Part shown: positions 1-11,253 of the stretch, piece after piece
Position numbering within the stretch: the stretch's first letter is position 1
Layout: each line of letters opens with the position of its first letter
Assembly: GCA_030220185.1 (NCBI GenBank)
Contig: JASPKZ010007288.1
Coordinates: forward strand, 320,001 to 384,000
Length of the DNA stretch: 64,000 nucleotides
Direction: 5' to 3'
DNA from: Diploptera punctata
Lineage: Eukaryota > Arthropoda > Insecta > Blattodea > Blaberidae
The notes under the pieces: generated by a model
The model's database searches: none
Told to the model about the DNA's origin: nothing
The model's input: the letters and a program-made list of their open reading frames with translations, nothing else
Position numbers and translations under genes: made by a program

Positions 1-138
1 GAGTAGCTCACCGGGTGACACTCTCAAATAGAGCTTAACCCCTGTACAGTGAGGCCTTTGCCCTAAAGGGACATATCAGGCTTTATGTATTTATTTATTA
101 TTTATTTATTTATTAGTATTATTATTATTATTATTATT
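1..138. other. Left-edge sequence with low-complexity TTTA/ATT run
   Basis: No gene is seen. The first ~80 bases are less AT-rich than what follows and could be the 3' untranslated end of a non-LTR element, because they run straight into a TTTA/ATT microsatellite of the kind that ends such elements. The identity is unresolved. Confidence 0.4.
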
Positions 139-233
139 ACTTACTTACTTACTCACTGGCACTATCAAATCCATAAGTACATGCCCACGCGGACATAAGC
201 TCTCCATACATCCCTATCCTGAGTTAATGCTTT

Positions 234-527
234 TCAGTAATTCCCTGTATAATCTAATTCTCTCAAATAGTTAATGTTGTTCTCCCACCTCATTCTTGGT
301 CTACCAACTGGGTGTTTTCCCTCTGGCTTTCCCACAAGAAGCTTCATTGCACGTCTTTCATTCACCATACTTGCAACATGTCCATCCCATCGCAGTTTAC
401 GAGACTTACCTTTTCTTATTAGGCTTCCTACAAAGACCATGTAGAGCATTGTTATATAGTCATCTCCATTCACCTGTCTCTTCATCTCTCTTTGGTCCAA
501 ATATTTTCCTAAGCACTTTATTCTCAA
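234..527 (-). pseudogene. RTE-A reverse transcriptase C-terminal fragment
   Basis: This 97-codon frame matches the C-terminal end of the RTE-A polyprotein: a WDGHV motif (WAGHV in better copies), then VGKPEGK, then GRPRMRWENNINY. This is the basic tail after the RT and thumb region. It keeps no catalytic motif. The start methionine is accidental, created inside the old coding sequence. It is a dead fragment that decays in step with the surrounding element. Confidence 0.8.
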
Positions 528-1353
528 ATGCTCGTAATCTCATTTCCTGCCTTAAAGTATGTTTCGCATCCATATAATATAAATAGTTTTATATATTTTC
601 AGTTTAACGTTTTTTGAAAGGAGTTGGTACAACAATAGTCTCTGCAATGCATAATAGCACGCATTTCCCGAATTGAGCCTATGTTTAATTTCTTTGTGTA
701 TGGGACATTCCATACGAAATCGGCAAAAAAATTGTGAAAAATGAACTCACATCTTTAAAAGTTTACCATTTTTTTACAGTGAATCTTTATGATATACAGA
801 ATATCTGTACCGAATTTCAAGTCTTCGCTTGGTGTAATTAAATAGTAATAGAGCTGTCAATTTATCGTATTGTTTTAAATAGTCTCTTTTATAAAATACA
901 TTTCTCGAAGTATGGCTATTCCCTCAACTTGAAAAGATAGTCACATTATAGATGATTTTATGCTCTATCGCGTGAAAATTAGTATGTTAATATTTACGTT
1001 TTTCTGAAGGGCGTAAATGCTATTAATATGCAATTGACCTTCCTCACCAAAAACATTATAAAATCAAAAAGTGCCACATTATTACCTAAACACCAGTTAA
1101 TTTTTTGCAATTAGTATTAAAGTGGAGTCTTGAAAGGAAACTACCAAAAATAATTATTTTTCCTAAAATCTCCTATGTGTAGACTGCCCGCAATACCTTT
1201 TGCGTGAGTGGAGATCGCTCGTTCGTACAAACAATGACGGAACTGCTTGGTAATAGTCCTTTGCGCACTAACAAATATTTTTATTGTTATTATCATCATT
1301 ACATTATTTTTATTATCATTATAACAATTATTACATTATCATCATCATCATCG

Positions 1354-1418
1354 TCGTGGACTAGTGGTTACTCTGCACGCCTCCGATTCCGAGGTTCGCG
1401 GGTTCAAACTCGATAGGA
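1354..1418 (+). repeat. tRNA-derived SINE head
   Basis: The segment has an A-box-like TGGACTAGTGGT and, about 45 bases on, a B-box-like GGGTTCAAACTC, in tRNA order and spacing. There is no good cloverleaf, so it is read as a SINE promoter fragment and not a tRNA gene. An ATC microsatellite precedes it. Confidence 0.55.
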
Positions 1419-1479
1419 ATCAATGGAATTTTAAAGGCGTAACAATTCTGAATGCTATTTTGCTATTTTAATGCTATGT

Positions 1480-2134
1480 TTGATGCATAAAATGCTGTTG
1501 TACTCTTCTTACTGACCAGGAGAGTGGAAGCAACGTTAGAATTTTGATTTTATTTTTTTTATCACTGCTAGCAGCAAACGCCTTCTTAAGATTTTCCAAA
1601 ACCTCAATTTCATATTTATCATCTTCTTCACTTGAAGAGTCAAATTGGTGGAAAATTTTATTTTAATTGCCTCAGTTACACTTTTATATTTTTTTTCACA
1701 TATTTATTGTGAGACATTTTTGTTCTCTTAATGGGACTTTCCTCTATCAATTTAAATGATTCATTTAATGTTGGTATAGCCGATTCTTTAACGATGTCGG
1801 AACTACTATCGTTATTATTACTAGGTTGTGTTACATCGGATTCCTCATTTTCAGTATTAGTTAAACTGTTAGGCTGTACATCCTCAACATTTCTCTTACC
1901 CTCTAAAATTAGCCTGCAATTACTACATATTTTTGCCGAGAGCCAGTGTTCTTGGGGTACCCCGAGTTCCTCACAGTCCCATGGAGGGATAGATCTGAAT
2001 TTTTTTAAACTACTCTTATGTCGTCGTCCGAGTGGATTGAAACACTTTCCATTCACATAACACCAGTTAGGCTTATTCATAATAGACAGTGTAATTATAC
2101 GTACAGTAATAAAATAAAACACTTCAATCTGCAA
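1480..2134 (-). pseudogene. Cys-rich N-terminal part of the 702-3728 transposon protein
   Basis: The first frame (2134 to 1676) is 152 codons, with the likely natural start at the internal Met 19. It has a zinc-binding-like set of residues: C25, C31, H39, C54, and C70-x2-C73, then an acidic Asn/Ser-rich linker. After one frame change near 1680 the minus strand keeps coding for a second block with an acidic SSSEEDDKYE stretch and ILTLLPLSWSVRRVQ, until about 1480. The whole looks like the N-terminus of a transposon-encoded protein, with the catalytic part missing or decayed. I do not recognise the family with certainty. A role in DNA binding is inferred from the Cys/His pattern. Confidence 0.55.
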
Positions 2135-2570
2135 ACTTGTTAGTTAAAAACGATAAAAGATTATTTTAAATTTGATTGTAATACTTAAAATAATGAGGTG
2201 ACACACTAAACACACGTACTGATTTAAATCTACTGTCTAGTAAATAATCTGAACTTGAGAATTGTTGATAGAGGAACAGATGTTTTAAGAAGACGCGCTG
2301 ATTCAGCATTTCATTCGTTTGTTAGGAAGTGGTACTAGTATTAAAATATTCGGTTTTATTTGGAAGTGATATCTTGTAACAACACTATTTCGTCATAGTT
2401 TCCAGGGTACAATACAGTACACTCAATAAAAATTATTTTAAGATTGAAATTAGTAATTATAACATAATAAAAATCTATACCAGTTTATTCGATTAATGGT
2501 GTAAGAGTTTTTATTATATTTCATTTAATTGCAATGAAAAATTTGTAACAAAATAAATAATTTGTTTTAA

Positions 2571-2987
2571 GGGAGGAAAGAAGATTACGAGTATTTGAGA
2601 ATAAAGTTCTTAGGCAAATATTTTGATCAAAAAGAGATGAACAGACAGGTGAACGGAGGAAACTACATAATAGTGAGCTACATGATATGTATAGAAAGCC
2701 AGATATAATAAGACCAGTTAAGTCTCGTAGGCTTCGATGGGCAGGTCATGTGGTACGTATGGAGGATGAAAGAGGTGCTTGGAAAATTCTGGTAGGAAAA
2801 CCGGAGGGAAAACGCCCAGTTGGAAGACTAAGAATGAAGTGGGAGAATAACATTATACATGATTTGAGGGAAGTAGATTATACAGAGGATAATTGGAAAA
2901 CGTTAGCTCGGGATGGGTTGTATGGAGAGCTTATGTCCGCGCTGCCATGAACCTACAGGTTCCACAGAGCCAGTGAGTGAGTTAGTT
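2571..2987 (+). mobile_element. RTE-A 3' fragment nested in the DNA transposon
   Basis: The sequence matches the last ~420 bp of RTE-A, including a frame at 2687-2950 with MYRKPDIIRPVKSRRLRWAGHV, VGKPEGKRPVGR and YTEDNWK, and ends in a GTGA/GTTA-type tail. Both sides carry a similar ATAAATAA-TTGTTT stretch (2553-2567 and 2988-3002), read as a target-site duplication with one mismatch. It is a dead-on-arrival 5'-truncated copy and younger than its host transposon. Confidence 0.8.
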
Positions 2988-3805
2988 ATAAATAAATTGT
3001 TTAATAATTCACATTAAACGTAAGTAACAGAGCTCTTTACTTCTCACTTCAGCAATAAAATTTGATAAATAAATATCTACTGCGTAAGAATTAAAATATC
3101 GCCACTTTTATAAATTTACGGTACTGTTCCATTAAGCACAACATATAATAATTTATTCGATTTAATGGCAGTTGAAAAAGTCACTGATGAAGCTCTTTTA
3201 ATAAAGTACGCGCGCGACCTTGGTCGTGAAATGAATCTGATGCGCCGTGGACCCGCGAGTTTTTTTACAAAAATAGAATAAAAAACATTTATATTGTCTG
3301 AACTATTCAACTCTCCAAAGGGTAATTGCTGAAAATTAATCCTTATTACGTGAATAGTATCCTGTATTTTTTCCGTTTTCATTTTTGATATGTATTGCAG
3401 TAAACCGCCATAAAACAGAAAATTGACACCGAAAATAAAAATATCCTAATTATAAAAATAACACCCTTAAACTACATGATATCACCTATATAAATATGTT
3501 TGAAACAAATTTTTGCTGTTTACTGTTTCAGAAATATTAGTTAGTAAACGTTTTAGTTTATCATATTTACGATAATTTTAGATCATTATAACTACGAACC
3601 TATAAATGATAAAAATTAAATTTCTGTATTAATACGTTTATAAATGTATTCACTATATTTAGGGATACATAAAATTAAAATAATAAATTGCAAGATTTTT
3701 TGCTGTCCGATTTGATATGGAATGTCCCGTATCTCTTTCCTATCTGTGATTATTGTTCCTATGTATTTGAATTCAGCCACTTCCTTAAAATTTCCCTCAT
3801 TTGTA

Positions 3806-3806
<1 letters not shown>

Positions 3807-3848
<42 letters not shown>

Positions 3849-3945
3849 ATTATTATTACTATTGAAGTCTGTAATATGTGGATTAAATATAATACACTCT
3901 AAAGTAGGAGGTTAAGTTAAATAATAATAATAATAATAATAATAA
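3807..3945. repeat. ATT/AAT microsatellites
   Basis: There are runs of ATT (about 3809-3858) and AAT (about 3921-3945). The first adjoins the 5' truncation point of the RTE-A fragment. Confidence 0.95.
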
Positions 3946-4869
3946 ATTATTAAAATATTAAACGGAATAATAAAACCGTTATAATAATAATTCCAGTCGT
4001 CCAACAAAATAAAATTTCAGTTGACTCCTGATTATGGAGTATATTCCAAAGGTCTACGAAGTCTTCTTTTAATTGCAATATTACTTAATTCAGAAGGACT
4101 GAGTTTATATGTAAAAATTGTATTATGTTAGCCATGTACGTAGTGACCATAACGGTGGTCCATAATATTATTGACACCACGGTACACGTTGATTCCTGGA
4201 GGAATTATTTATTAGTGTGAGCGACACGTAACAAGTACTTGTTGCTTATGTAATAGCTGGTAGTTTGTTAAACCATTTATAGCGAACGAGTGTTTTTAGG
4301 CCGCATAAAATTTAAGGAGTTGTTATAACACTCAAAACCAGCTAATATTCTTATATTTCAACGTCTTAGATATTAAATAATTTTCTTTCTTAAACAATAT
4401 CATCCCCTCAGGTAATAGACCTAGCATCTCTTACGGTCTCCTCTTATCTCCTTTGAGGTGGACAAACATATATTTATCCTCTGGGATGTAACTTAGAAAC
4501 TATTTAAGTTCTATACAGTGCAAAATATTATTAATATAACGAACGTATTTTAGATTTCTAACCCCCGTCAATGCTCAATGTCACTCAAAGTGACGCTTAT
4601 TTTTTCTGATATCTAACAACCATTAAATTATTTCATTTTATGTAAACAATTAACAATTGTAACTCTTTTAATTTGAATTCGACCGTTGTTGAACACGTGA
4701 CACATTGGTTAGTCAGCGTTCCACACAATTTCAAGAGCTTCGCTGTGAAGACGCATGTAACGTTACTTATTTTTTTCATGGCGCGAAAACAATCTAATAA
4801 AAGATAAACTATTCAGTTTTATTTGTATGTCTGTACTTAAAGAGTGAAACATTACCTTCTTATTACCTC
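3946..4869. other. AT-rich stretch, no gene seen
   Basis: No coding frame, repeat boundary or RNA gene could be supported on either strand between the microsatellites and the left LTR of the next element. Confidence 0.6.
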
Positions 4870-6138
4870 TGGAACAAAATTATATATGGTGGATGGGATG
4901 TTGGGCGTTAGGATTTAAAATCGATTCCTCTTCTAATCGAGGACCTCGGGTAGCTCAGTGGGTTTCGGTGGGATGAGATGCTCTTGGTCCCGGTATACGC
5001 AAGGATTGTGCGGACACAATTCCATCTCCTTGAGAAAAGACGACACGTTTTAGATGCAATAATAACTTTATTTTCGTTGCACACACAATAAAACAAATCA
5101 AGGTATGTACGATTAGCGCTATCATATGACTACACTTTAAGTTGAGTAGACGGTTGAATTCTTAATTACACCGCGCCTATTTTATATATATCCGATGGTC
5201 GATAAACTACGAATATATGTGCTCGCATTAGCACGATGAATATGTTAAGTTTTACTCGTGCCAGTGGCACCACGAGAAGAGACGTTTTACTCGTGCCAGC
5301 GGCACCACGAGAAGAGAAGTTAGAAGATTTACTTGTGCCAGCGGCACCACGAGAAGATAAGTTAGAAGTGAATTTTTGTCTGTAAATTTTGTTATGAGGT
5401 TAACACTTACCCCCACTCAATACAATTTGCGACCATATGATAACGCCCACCTTAAGATAGAATACATTAAACCAATTGTCTATAATTTCGGGTGGTAGGG
5501 TTCTGGACCTTTTGGTTCGTTGTGACGTCAACAAATGTTTGAGGACACTCCTACTTTTGAGGTGGCTAAAATTGGTGCATAAGTTTAGACAAGCAGCCCG
5601 GGAATCCCGGCTAATTTTGTAAAAAGAATCTAATATTTTCTAGAGTGTTCTGGTTATTTCGTTCACCTTTAATTGGTTTGAATAATCTTATGTCAAAATG
5701 ACAGTTTACTCGGTTTCCCAAAATTTCATCAATACTTTTTTTTTCTATTGAATTTAGCTGTCTCGTGTACATTGTCAGTTCTAACATGCTGAATAAGATG
5801 TATCTAAACATGTGTACTGGAAGTAATTCTTTTGATCTTTATCTTGTTCAACGAATGTCACGAGCCCATCAACATACAATAGGGTGCGTTACAGACATCA
5901 ATCAGTCTTTTCCCTATATCACTCATAACTGATCGTTCCTATTTCATATTCATTTCAAGGAATTATCCAATTCAAAAAAATAATAATTTTATAATTATAT
6001 TCTATGTATTTTTCTGATTTGTTTAAAATATAAGCAATGATTTATTCAATTAGTTATTTATACATTTATTTTCCCTCACGCGACTATTAATGATGTGTTG
6101 CTTATTTAGGGAGGAGGCTGAGTGAACGTCGCGCCTCA
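4870..6138 (-). repeat. 3' LTR (left copy)
   Basis: This is the direct-repeat partner of 9632-10977. On the minus strand it starts near TGAGGCGCG at 6138 and ends TTGTTCCA at 4870. It contains the U3 hairpin units (three here), a TATATAAAAT-type box near 5179-5190 and an AATAAA signal. The exact right edge is set by where the two copies stop matching, so it is good to a few bases. Confidence 0.75.
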
Positions 6139-8224
6139 TAATGCTCTTACTGAACGGGTTACAAATAAGTTAATTACGTATTTTAATTTGTTAAGTAAAT
6201 ACCTCGCTTGTATAGTAATCGACCAATCCTGGTTGACGTCATAATTACAATTAAAGACAAATGTAAATTATTTGTGACAATTATAAAAAAATACCTGCTT
6301 GTACCTTCGTCACATACCAGTAGTTTGAATACCCGTATCTCCTCAATGTCTGAAAATTGTATACATATTATTTTTACATCCTTGGATTAATTTCAAAACA
6401 CACTCATTCAATAGTTTGTATTTATACTTAGATTTGAAGTGTCACAACACCGTCTTTCGGTACACACGCAAAGAGTGGTTTTATTATCGATATTCGAATC
6501 ACACAAAAATATTAATATTTTAAACTTAAAGTTATTTTAAAATAAATTTCAATTATTTGTCAGACATACATCCATACAATCTGAAAGGCATGTTTACTAC
6601 GCACCAGTATATTTCAGTCATAAAATTACGTAATGAATAATTTTCTAATTTATAATTAAGTTGGTATAATCAAATTATCTCATATATAGACCTGTGTTCC
6701 AGTATGTTGAAGAATGGAATATTTGTAGATATTTTAATAATAATAATAATCATCGTTACATAAAGTCCAGGCGTTACTTTTTAGCGTAAAGTGAATGTTT
6801 ATTTAATATGTTTATTCATCAAACAACAATTGGCTCTTTAATACATTATAAAATGCGAATTCTTCATAACATGAAGTCAGCTCAATATAAATTTTATCTT
6901 TATATTTTATCACTCCTAGCGCTAGGTTTATAATATTTATAGACGCTTTATTTATGCGTTGTTAGATGGAAATATTCGTTGTTATTTTTATTCCCATTGC
7001 AATTAATCATCAAACTTAAGATTTTATTTAAACAACATTTGGCATCTTAATTATATCCGATAAATGAAAGATAATACTAGCTTAATTTTTATTTAACCAA
7101 CTTATTTATTACGTTTGCACAAATTATTCCAGAATACAGGGTCACAAAAAATAATATAATCGTCGTTCATTCTATCATATTCATTACTTTAAGAATATAT
7201 TCGTCGTCGTGATGGGACTCATTGTCCGAAGTTCGTGCATACAAACACGTTAATAAAATATACGATGCTTTCTCTAGCCAACGTATACAACAATAAACTG
7301 ATTATGTGAAGGTGTCATAGTTTTCCTCCAACAACTGATAATAATACCCTGTACGTATTCACAACATAATAAAATTTGTGCATTTTAATTATTAGTTGAT
7401 TGATCATCATTAATACAGATCATGCTTCAAAATATTTTCAATACAAAAATACCCTATACGTCATTTATTTTTATTGGTATCGAGTGTAATACATGTTTTC
7501 ATTTGGTAGTAATTGTCTCAGACCACAATAAACTCTACCCTCTAAGTAAATAATTTTATCCAAACTAATAAATTACGTTATCGATTTTTATAAGGTTGCA
7601 TTAGGAGCGTCAAATTGTTTAAATATTTAAACATATTCATTTTTTTCATATTTATCAAGCTGATTACACATTGATTGTTCAATGAAAGTTAATTAAACCT
7701 TTTCTTTACGATTATTATTCGCAATAGTTAAATAATTATTTATGGTTTTTTCTTTACTACACAGGTCCATTCCCGATTATTAGATTCCAAAATTTTGTTA
7801 ATGAAAATCGCGCCCAGTTCTATTTGAAAATTAATTTATTATCTAATCAATAATCATTATCAATATATGATTGGCATGAAGAAAGTAATTATCATTATCT
7901 CATAAACAAATTCTGAATTAATAATTAATTCACATACTTATTAATTATTCATTGTCTTTTCTGTTGAGGGATTAGGGCTAATCGACTCCTTGCTTTATTT
8001 AATCATATAGACCTGCCCCTTACCACGCTTTGCGTTCTAATTATATTTCAAATAACCAACATCAACATTCTCATAATCTTTTTTTTTATTTACAAAATAA
8101 TCATTTCATCAATGTACTTAATTAATATATTCAATTATTTTTCTTTCTACTTTCCTATCAGGATACTTCTTTCACATTCTTATATTATTGAAATTACACT
8201 TACAACTATATATTTTTTATTCAA
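6139..8224. other. Non-coding AT-rich interior of LTR element
   Basis: This is the part where pol should lie. No frame with RT, RNase H or integrase motifs is seen on either strand. The sequence is AT-rich, with scattered short frames and an AAT run near 6738. Confidence 0.7.
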
Positions 8225-9195
8225 TTAGTCCTGGGTTCGATTCCATACTGGCCCCTGCATACTTGAGTCAATTTTTTGAGCTAATATTACGTGTGATTTT
8301 AAAGCTGTGTCTTTCATGACTGCTAGCCTTTTATCGAAGTTACATAAATTATTTTCGCTCTTGTCATGTATTTGCGCGCGGTAATTTGGCGATAGCTTCG
8401 CGGTATTTCTTACTTGATCGCGATCGACATTGTGCTTTGTGGCTTTACTTATTAACATGCTTATTTGACACGTAATATTTTGCCCAAGTGACTCGTTACT
8501 GGCCGACTTATTTGCAAATATTTGGTTTGCGAATATTTCGGTCCTTCGTTCAAGACTGTGTAGGTTGAAACAAGAGACATCTGATTCACGTTCTTTTAAA
8601 ATTTCAAGTACCTGATGTACCTCTTCCATAGATTTCTACCTGCATTTCTTTGCTTTTTCTTAATTGGTTTATTCACCCTACTTGTTAGAAAAAGAGATTT
8701 CTGTTCAGATGTGTCATGTTTTGAATGTTTACAGATAGACTCATGCATACTAGTCAATTCTACGTTTTCAATAATGACTTCACATTTTATTTGCTTTTCT
8801 ACTGACGCTTCTTCGAGGTCGCTAAATATTTCTACTTGATTTTTTTCTAATTCTACCACTGTTCCTGATTTATTAAATTCCTGATTTATTTTTCGCGTTT
8901 CTTCAATTCTATCAGTTTTACAAGAATTTTTAATCACAGGCGTGACATTGATCGATTCTATTACTGTAATCGTTTCATTGTTACATTTTACTTCATCCCT
9001 CAAGCTACCTGCTACTGTACTGAATCCTTCTTTTAATGCCTCCCTTACTTATTTTGCTGACTCGTGCAAAGCATCACACATCCTTTTGCTTTCCTATTCG
9101 AAATTATTATTAATTCCTTGTAACGCGTGCATGATCATATTCAAATTTGCTACGCTTAGGTTTGAGCAAACATTACTTTTATTATTTTCCGCCAT
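8225..9195 (-). pseudogene. Gag-like frame of the pol-less LTR element, broken
   Basis: Reading starts at an ATG at 9195 (MAENNKSNV...). Two in-frame stops occur in the next 64 codons. The frame is then open from 9003 to 8596 (135 codons), and a one-step frame change leads into a second open stretch from 8629 to 8225 (134 codons). The protein is hydrophilic and charged, with a lysine/arginine-rich patch (KPIKKKQRNAGR) near the break. No zinc knuckle, protease or RT is present. Its place, first frame after the leader and primer site, is the reason for calling it gag-like; sequence similarity does not prove this. It cannot make a full protein as it stands. Confidence 0.5.
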
Positions 9196-9608
9196 TTTCT
9201 TAGATGAATTATTAATAAAACCTACTGTTAATCTCGTTTTATTTTCATAGCAAATAACAACCCTTAAAAACGTTGCACTTTATTTTAATTTACACTCCGC
9301 ATGAACAACAGTTTAATCGATTTTGAATGTTTGAAATTTTAAATGTGTTCAATATATTGATTTAGTACGTAGCACTGTCCTGAAATAATGAAATATTTTA
9401 CAGTACCTTTTTATTTGCTGGTGCATACCACTTTTTTCTTTGTTGTCATTCTGCTGGGGTGTTGTTGCACAGTTGCTCATCTCCTGCTTCGGCGTTGTTC
9501 CTCCTGGTCATCTTTTTCTCCGTCCATGGATTTCTTGCGTTCGTGGGACTTTTTCAGTCGGTTCGAAGTTTCTAGCAGATTATTCCCTCTCACTTTCGAC
9601 TTTATACG

Positions 9609-9629
9609 CGCCCGCACGTTGAGGTGCCA
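9609..9629 (-). other. Primer-binding site, tRNA-Lys-like
   Basis: Two bases inside the LTR end, the minus strand reads TGGCACCTCAACGTGCGGGC. This resembles the lysine-tRNA primer sites of gypsy-type elements (TGGCGCCCAACGTGGGGC) with small changes. The position relative to the LTR is exact, which supports the minus orientation. Confidence 0.6.
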
Positions 9630-9940
9630 TTTGGAACAAAAAATAATATGGTGGATGGGATGTTGGGCGTTAGGATTTAGAAAGGATTCCTCTTCTAATC
9701 GAGGACCTCGTGTAGCTCAGTGGGTTTCGGTGGGATGAGATGCTCTTGGTCCCGGTATACGCAAGGATTGTGCGGACACAATTATATCTCCTTGAGAAAA
9801 GACGACACGTTGTAGATGCAATAATAACTTTATTTTCGTTGCACACACAATAAAACAAATCAAGGTATGTACGATTGGCGCTATCATATGACTACACTTT
9901 AAGTTGAGTAGACGGTTGAATTCTTAATTACACCGCGCCT

Positions 9941-9950
9941 ATTTTATATA
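9941..9950 (-). promoter_or_regulatory. LTR TATA box
   Basis: TATATAAAAT on the minus strand lies just downstream of the U3 hairpin units and ~110 bp upstream of the LTR AATAAA signal (9834-9829). That is the normal arrangement for an RNA polymerase II LTR promoter. The same box is in the left LTR. Confidence 0.6.
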
Positions 9951-10010
9951 TCCGATGGTCGATAAACTACGAATATATGTGCTCGCATTAGCACGATGAA
10001 TATGTTAAGT

Positions 10011-10203
10011 TTTACTCGTGCCAGTGGCACCACGAGAAGAGACGTTTTACTCGTGCCAGCGGCACCACGAGAAGAGAAGTTAGAAGTTTTACTTGTGCCA
10101 GCGGCACCACGAGAAGAGAAGTTAAGAGAAGTTAGAAGTTTTATTTGTGGCAGCGTCACCATGAGAAAAGAAGTTAGAAGTGAGAGAAAAGAAGTTAGAA
10201 GTG
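10011..10203 (-). repeat. Tandem hairpin units in LTR U3
   Basis: Four imperfect units of about 35-50 bp each contain an inverted repeat of the form ACTCGTGCCAG-GGCACCACGAG, separated by AGAAGAGAAGTTAGAAG-type spacers. The left LTR has three units at 5251-5368. They sit immediately upstream of the TATA box, so they may be enhancer or transcription-factor binding units. That role is inference. Confidence 0.8.
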
Positions 10204-11168
10204 AATTTTTGTCTGTAAATTTTGTTATGAGGTTAACACTTACCCCCACTCAATATAATTTGCGACCATATGATAACGCCCACCTTAAAATAAAATACAT
10301 TAAACCAATTGTCTATAATTTCGGGTGGTAGGGTTCTGGACCTTTTGGTTCGTTGTGACGTCAACAAATGTTTGAGGACACTCCTACTTTTGAGGTTGGC
10401 TAAAATTGGGGCATAAGTTTAGACAAGCAGCGCGGGAATCCCGGCTAATTTTGTAAAAAGAATCTAATATTTTCTAGAGTGTTCTGGTGGCTTCGTTCAC
10501 CTTTAATTCGTTTGAATAATCTTGTGTCAAAATGGCAGTTTACTCGGTTTCCCAAAATTTCATCAATACTTTTTTTTCTATTGAATTTAGCTGTCTCGTG
10601 TACATTGTCAGTTCTAACATGCTGAATAAGATGTATCTAAACATGTGTACTGGAAGTAATTCTTTTGATCTTTATCTTGTTCAACGAATGTCACGAGCCC
10701 ATCAACATACAATAGGGTGCGTTACAGACATCAATCAGTCTTTTCCCTATATCACTCATAACTGATCGTTCCTATTTCATATTCATTTCAAGGAATTATC
10801 CAATTCTAAAAAATAATAGTTTTATAATTATATTCTATTTATTTTTCTGATTTTTTTAAAAATATAGGCAATGATTTATTCAATTAGTTATTTATAAATT
10901 TATTTTCCCTCACCCGACTATTAATGATGGGTTGCTTATTTAGGGAGGAGGCTGAGAGAACGTGGCGCATCTCCTCATGCATTATACTGTTTTCCTGTTT
11001 AGATGTGTTTGTTATTTTTATGACAATAACATGTGTCACGTAGAGATGACATTGGTCACATAGCATGATTCTTTGCGTAGATTTGAAATTAGTGTAGCGT
11101 ATTTTCTATATGTATGTTATAATGAGTATTATTTTTATTGCTCTTATTATAATTATTATTATAATTTC

Positions 11169-11169
<1 letters not shown>

Positions 11170-11253
<84 letters not shown>
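11170..11253. repeat. (ATT)n microsatellite
   Basis: About 28 uninterrupted ATT units. The poly-Leu, poly-Tyr and poly-Ile readings here are artefacts. Confidence 0.97.

Larger units (their letters stand above)
702..3728 (-). mobile_element. DNA transposon with 4-bp target duplication (Sola-like candidate)
   Basis: The ends are imperfect terminal inverted repeats. Both start GGGACATTCCATA and continue with a near-matching AAATCGG about two bases later. The flanks carry GTAT at 698-701 and 3729-3732. The sequence outside is one RTE-A fragment that becomes contiguous if this 3,027-bp block plus one GTAT is taken out. That is direct evidence of a cut-and-paste insertion. The minus strand codes for a cysteine-rich protein with a second conserved-looking block. 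A 4-bp duplication is known for Sola elements among others, so the superfamily is inference. A SINE head (1354-1418) and an RTE-A fragment (2571-2987) lie inside. Confidence 0.75.
140..3806 (-). mobile_element. 5'-truncated RTE-A retrotransposon fragment, split in two
   Basis: The minus strand of 140-701 and 3733-3806 matches contiguous parts of the RTE-A copy at 28153-31424. It begins with the family's AAGT tail and the SDPs of the RT C-terminus and continues into the region encoding the last third of the protein. The two pieces join exactly when 702-3728 is removed, so this was one ~640-bp 5'-truncated insertion that a DNA transposon later hit. The 5' end runs into an ATT repeat. Several stops and small deletions show that it is old. 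Confidence 0.85.
4870..10977 (-). mobile_element. LTR retrotransposon lacking pol (LARD/TR-GAG-like)
   Basis: Two direct copies of a ~1.3-kb sequence (4870-6138 and 9632-10977) flank a 3.5-kb interior. Read on the minus strand, the LTR runs TG...CA. The right copy is followed after two bases by a primer-binding-like site, and the interior opens with a ~430-bp leader and a gag-like frame. The rest of the interior (6139-8224) is very AT-rich with no protease, RT or integrase motif. The LTR copies share long identical stretches (for example 5789-5973 with 10622-10806) but differ by indels. No matching target duplication was found at the outer edges. It probably depended on enzymes from an autonomous relative. 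Confidence 0.75.
9632..10977 (-). repeat. 5' LTR (right copy)
   Basis: On the minus strand this starts near TGAGGAGATG at 10977 and ends TTGTTCCA at 9632. It has four U3 hairpin units, a TATA box at 9950-9941 and AATAAA at 9834-9829, in the order expected for U3-R-U5. It is ~77 bp longer than the left copy, mainly from the extra hairpin unit and an AGAT insertion near the end. Confidence 0.75.

Noticed and set aside
4945..4975. GGTAGCTCAGTGGG in the LTR, resembling a tRNA A box
   Set aside because: No B box at the proper distance. It is part of the U5 sequence in both LTRs.
4908..5096. 62-codon frame repeated at 9670-9858
   Set aside because: It is repeated only because both copies lie in the LTRs (U5/R region). 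It carries no motif, and the repeat is explained by the LTR pair.
8229..8256. Perfect B-box-like GGTTCGATTCC, possible tRNA or SINE
   Set aside because: No A box or arms upstream, and it falls within the gag-like frame, so it is probably chance.
4865..10982. Target-site duplication for the pol-less LTR element
   Set aside because: The bases next to the two outer LTR ends (ACCTC and TGCAT) do not match under the edges I could define, so no duplication is claimed.
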